Origin: Enoplosus armatus
Taxonomy: Eukaryota; Chordata; Actinopteri; Centrarchiformes; Enoplosidae
Direction of reading: 5' to 3'
Assembly (NCBI RefSeq): GCF_043641665.1
Contig: NC_092199.1
Span: 19,596,860-19,660,859, forward strand
DNA: 64,000 nt
Every line of letters starts with the position of its first letter. The first letter of the stretch is position 1. A program made the position numbers and the translations under genes. This document shows positions 61,901 to 64,000 of this stretch, piece after piece. The notes below the pieces were generated by a model, which did not search any database, was not told the DNA's origin, and saw only the letters and a list, made by a program, of their open reading frames with translations.

Positions 61901-62763
61901 GTCTCTCTGTGGTTGACGGCTGTTCTTACTGTATAGTGGTCCGCCCTGTAGGGTCTGAGTCTGCAGCAGAGAGGATCCTGTCTGTACAGGACCACCACCA
62001 GCATCAAGATCACTAAACAAAACGCTACGCAGGACACTGAGGCAGAAGAAGAGAGAAACAGCGCACTGTTACAGCTCCAGCTAATGTATCACATTACATT
62101 TCCATGAAGGGACAAGACATCAAATCTGTGACTTCAACTTGCACGTTAAAGTGACGTCAGCATAACTGGAAGGATGTTGGTCAACTGCATCAACAAATGA
62201 GCGTCTGGAAACTTTGAGCTCACACGTTGAATTGACTTTTAAATTACAATACATACAGTACAGTGCAGTGTTTGCAAAACGACCAACCCTGACCTTTTTA
62301 TTTTATTTTATATCTCTCATCAGCTGTGTATTCCTTGTTAATATGATGCAGAATTCTCTGCTCCAAAAATCCACTTTTCTTTTCATGCCACCATACTGAC
62401 ACTTCTTTCCGAGCAAGCTGTTGCCACTGAACTTTTGACACTGGAGTGAGCGAGCTGAAATGTAACTGCAGAGCACAGTTTGCATTCAGATTTATTTTTT
62501 TTTATTAAAAAATTGACAAGTTAGCCAGAATTTAATCATTGGATTCAAGTCATTTGCCTTATTAAAGTAGCCTTTAAAAAAAAAAAAAAAAAAAAAGGGT
62601 TAGATGGTCAGATAAACATGATGCCCCCCCCCCGCCCCCACCCCTCTTTAAACCAGTTTAGCCAGTTTAACATGTTGGATGAATGTTGACAATGAAGAGA
62701 AACAATGCAAAGTGCTGTGCACCCACCTGCAGCCACGATGACAGTCAGCAGCTCTGGTGCCAT
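58905..62763 (-). CDS. Unassigned single-pass membrane protein with LPSY and PPTY motifs (5 exons)
   Basis: I do not recognise this gene as a named family. Exons are 62763-62727, 62036-61930, 60739-60644, 60542-60381 and 59096-58905. All have GT/AG junctions with agreeing phases (1,0,0,0), giving 197 aa. Only four residues precede a hydrophobic segment (about 5-30). Basic residues and paired Cys36/Cys37 follow it, so a cytoplasmic tail and possible palmitoylation are likely. The tail carries LPSY at 103-106 followed by a strongly basic stretch (RKKDRQRH), and PPTY at 136-139 inside DEPPPTYEE. Both are L/PPxY ligands for WW domains of NEDD4-family E3 ligases, so a role as a membrane adaptor or substrate of such ligases is inferred. 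The start was chosen for its strong context (G at -3 and +4) and because the exon 1 to 2 join completes the membrane segment. ATTAAA at 58536-58531 is a possible poly(A) signal. The gene is convergent with mrpl27. Confidence 0.8.
60125..60345. mobile_element. MITE B, right-half copy in intron 4 of the PY-motif gene
   Basis: cgagctttagaggtgcaggc, agcctttatgctaagctggg, gagtggtatcgatcttctcg and ccccaaaatgttgaagtgc match the second half of MITE B. The left half is missing. It ends about 35 bp from the exon 4 donor. Confidence 0.6.
60551..60576. repeat. (CA)13 / (UG)13 against the exon 4 acceptor of the PY-motif gene
   Basis: On the transcribed minus strand this is a run of 13 TG units ending eight bases before the AG of exon 4 and replacing the polypyrimidine tract (tgtgtgttatctag). 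Confidence 0.9.
61480..61780. repeat. Repeat E, copy 2, in intron 2 of the PY-motif gene
   Basis: Similar to 42.77 kb over about 80 bp from ctccaggttcac to tgcaccacc. Adjacent gggggcccatgtatgccccg is reminiscent of ccagggcctcaagaccccca at the other locus, but in a different order. Confidence 0.35.
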
Positions 62764-62869
62764 CGCGGGGGGAGCTGTTGGAGGCTTGTAAGGACATGGA
62801 AGTCTTCAATATCCCCCGTTTCCCCCCCGATATGCGCACACAATCACAGCTGGAGGAAAAATAGCTGAT

Positions 62870-62910
62870 CCCCCCCCCCCCCCCCCCCCCCCTACACACA
62901 CACACACACA
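62870..62910. repeat. C23 then (CA)n upstream of the PY-motif gene start
   Basis: On the gene's strand this reads (TG)n, TAG, then 23 G, ending 107 bp before the chosen ATG. It lies in the leader or proximal promoter. Confidence 0.85.
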
Positions 62911-63911
62911 CTCACTCCGGGATGAACCAGTGGATAAAAATTAACAGCAGCAACAGTCTTCGTCCTCATTCCGCAAAAAAAACAAAAAACAAAACAAACA
63001 AACGGAGGAAAACGCTCCGCAAAGTCGACTCTTTTGCACACTCTAGTGGAAGTTAGAGGAGGCGCAGGCAAAAGCTGAATCCCAAGTCATTTTGTGCAAC
63101 AAATCACTAGAATCTGTAGATAGAAACTTCTATGAAACATTCTAAATATAAAATAATATAATATATACTAGATAATCAGATTTTTATATATATATATATT
63201 TATTATTTAGCAATGGCACACTGTAAAAACGACAATAAAATAAACGAATAACTATGAAGCCAATACTAAGGGTCGAAAAGTACAAGTATTCCTGTATTAT
63301 TGTGTTATTATTGGTGCTAAACGTGTCTAAAAATAGTTTGCAACAGGCTGAAGTGCAGCTAATTTGAACTCATTTGGATGTTTAATCTATAATATAATAT
63401 CCATCATCAATGTTATTTACTGTAACATAACTGTATGTATATATATATATATATATCAGTTGTGTCAGTACACCATGAAACATTTTGAAATAATTGTATA
63501 AAAACGTTTGAATTGCGATTTGCGTGCATAGACTTTCAATGAAAAAGGCACGAAGGCAAGATGGGATCAAACAACAACAACAACAAAAAGAATCACTTTA
63601 CGTGTAAATAGACTGTGTTGTAGTTCTGCTGAGAGAATGCAGCCTCATCCTCACACACGCCCTCCTTTCCCTCCTAATCATCCTCATCCTCATCCTCCTT
63701 TCCCATTCTTCAAACTCCACACGTCTTCTTCATCCTCTCAACGGCTGCTCAGTCACCCCCCCCCCCCCCCCCGTCCTGTATTGGGCGTGATGTGGGTGAG
63801 CGATCACGACATGCCTTTTAAATGTTAAGTGATGTAGGCAGACTGTGATTCAGTCCAAAGGAGGGGCTTGTAGGGGAGCGTGGAGCGCTCACAAGGAGAG
63901 GGTTGCGTGGG

Positions 63912-64000
63912 GAGGAGAGAAAGAGAGAGAGAGAGAGAGAGACTGAGAGGGGGAGAGAGAGAGAGAGAGACTGAGAGGGGGAGAGAGAGAGAGAGCGAGA
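63912..64000. repeat. GA-rich tandem repeat at the window edge
   Basis: Runs of ga dinucleotides are punctuated by gactgagagggggagaga, present twice and cut by the window end. Confidence 0.85.

Larger units (their letters stand above)
62764..64000. other. Leader and upstream region of the PY-motif gene
   Basis: Contains the overlapping upstream ORF start at 62797, the G23/TG tract, an AT-rich block (63130-63480), C17 at 63756-63772 and the GA repeat. The transcription start cannot be fixed. Confidence 0.45.

Noticed and set aside
58905..62763. Identification of the PY-motif gene as TMEM92
   Set aside because: TMEM92 lies near this block in human and has PY motifs, but it has a signal peptide and a Cys-rich ectodomain that this protein lacks.

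Overview
This is a 64 kb piece of vertebrate nuclear DNA, almost certainly from a teleost and probably a percomorph. The evidence is intron-split genes with GT/AG junctions, fish-type L2, L1 and Ty3/Gypsy remnants, several short interspersed families I recognise from perciform genomes, and many microsatellites and homopolymer runs. There are no operons, rRNAs, tRNAs or CRISPR arrays.

Layout. From about 1 to 44 kb I find no gene I can support. This part holds unique AT-moderate DNA broken up by transposon debris: an L2 LINE (4.5-6.1 kb), a Ty3/Gypsy fragment with a probable LTR (11.1-12.4 kb), MITE-like elements (33.2-34.1 and 37.9-38.4 kb), an antisense LINE reverse transcriptase (40.3-41.2 kb) and an L1-type ORF2 tail (45.0-46.0 kb). 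Two hairpins stand out: a perfect 24-bp inverted repeat at 16.3 kb, and at 17.75 kb a stem that pairs fully only as plus-strand RNA.

From 46.4 to 62.8 kb lies a compact gene block that I rebuilt exon by exon with matching splice phases. eme1 (minus, 8 coding exons, 565 aa) is the partner subunit of the MUS81 structure-specific endonuclease. mrpl27 (plus, 4 exons, 147 aa) is mitochondrial ribosomal protein bL27m. They are divergent with at most about 0.6 kb between their first exons, the same arrangement as human 17q21.33. Downstream of mrpl27 on the minus strand is a five-exon gene for a 197-aa single-pass membrane protein with LPSY and PPTY motifs. I cannot assign it to a named family; it looks like a membrane adaptor for NEDD4-type WW-domain ubiquitin ligases.

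The three genes share no pathway. The most notable points are the PY-motif gene (two frame-preserving internal exons, a UG repeat against the exon 4 acceptor, and a 76-codon upstream ORF overlapping its start), simple repeats placed against splice sites in all three genes, and the strand-specific hairpin at 17.75 kb.
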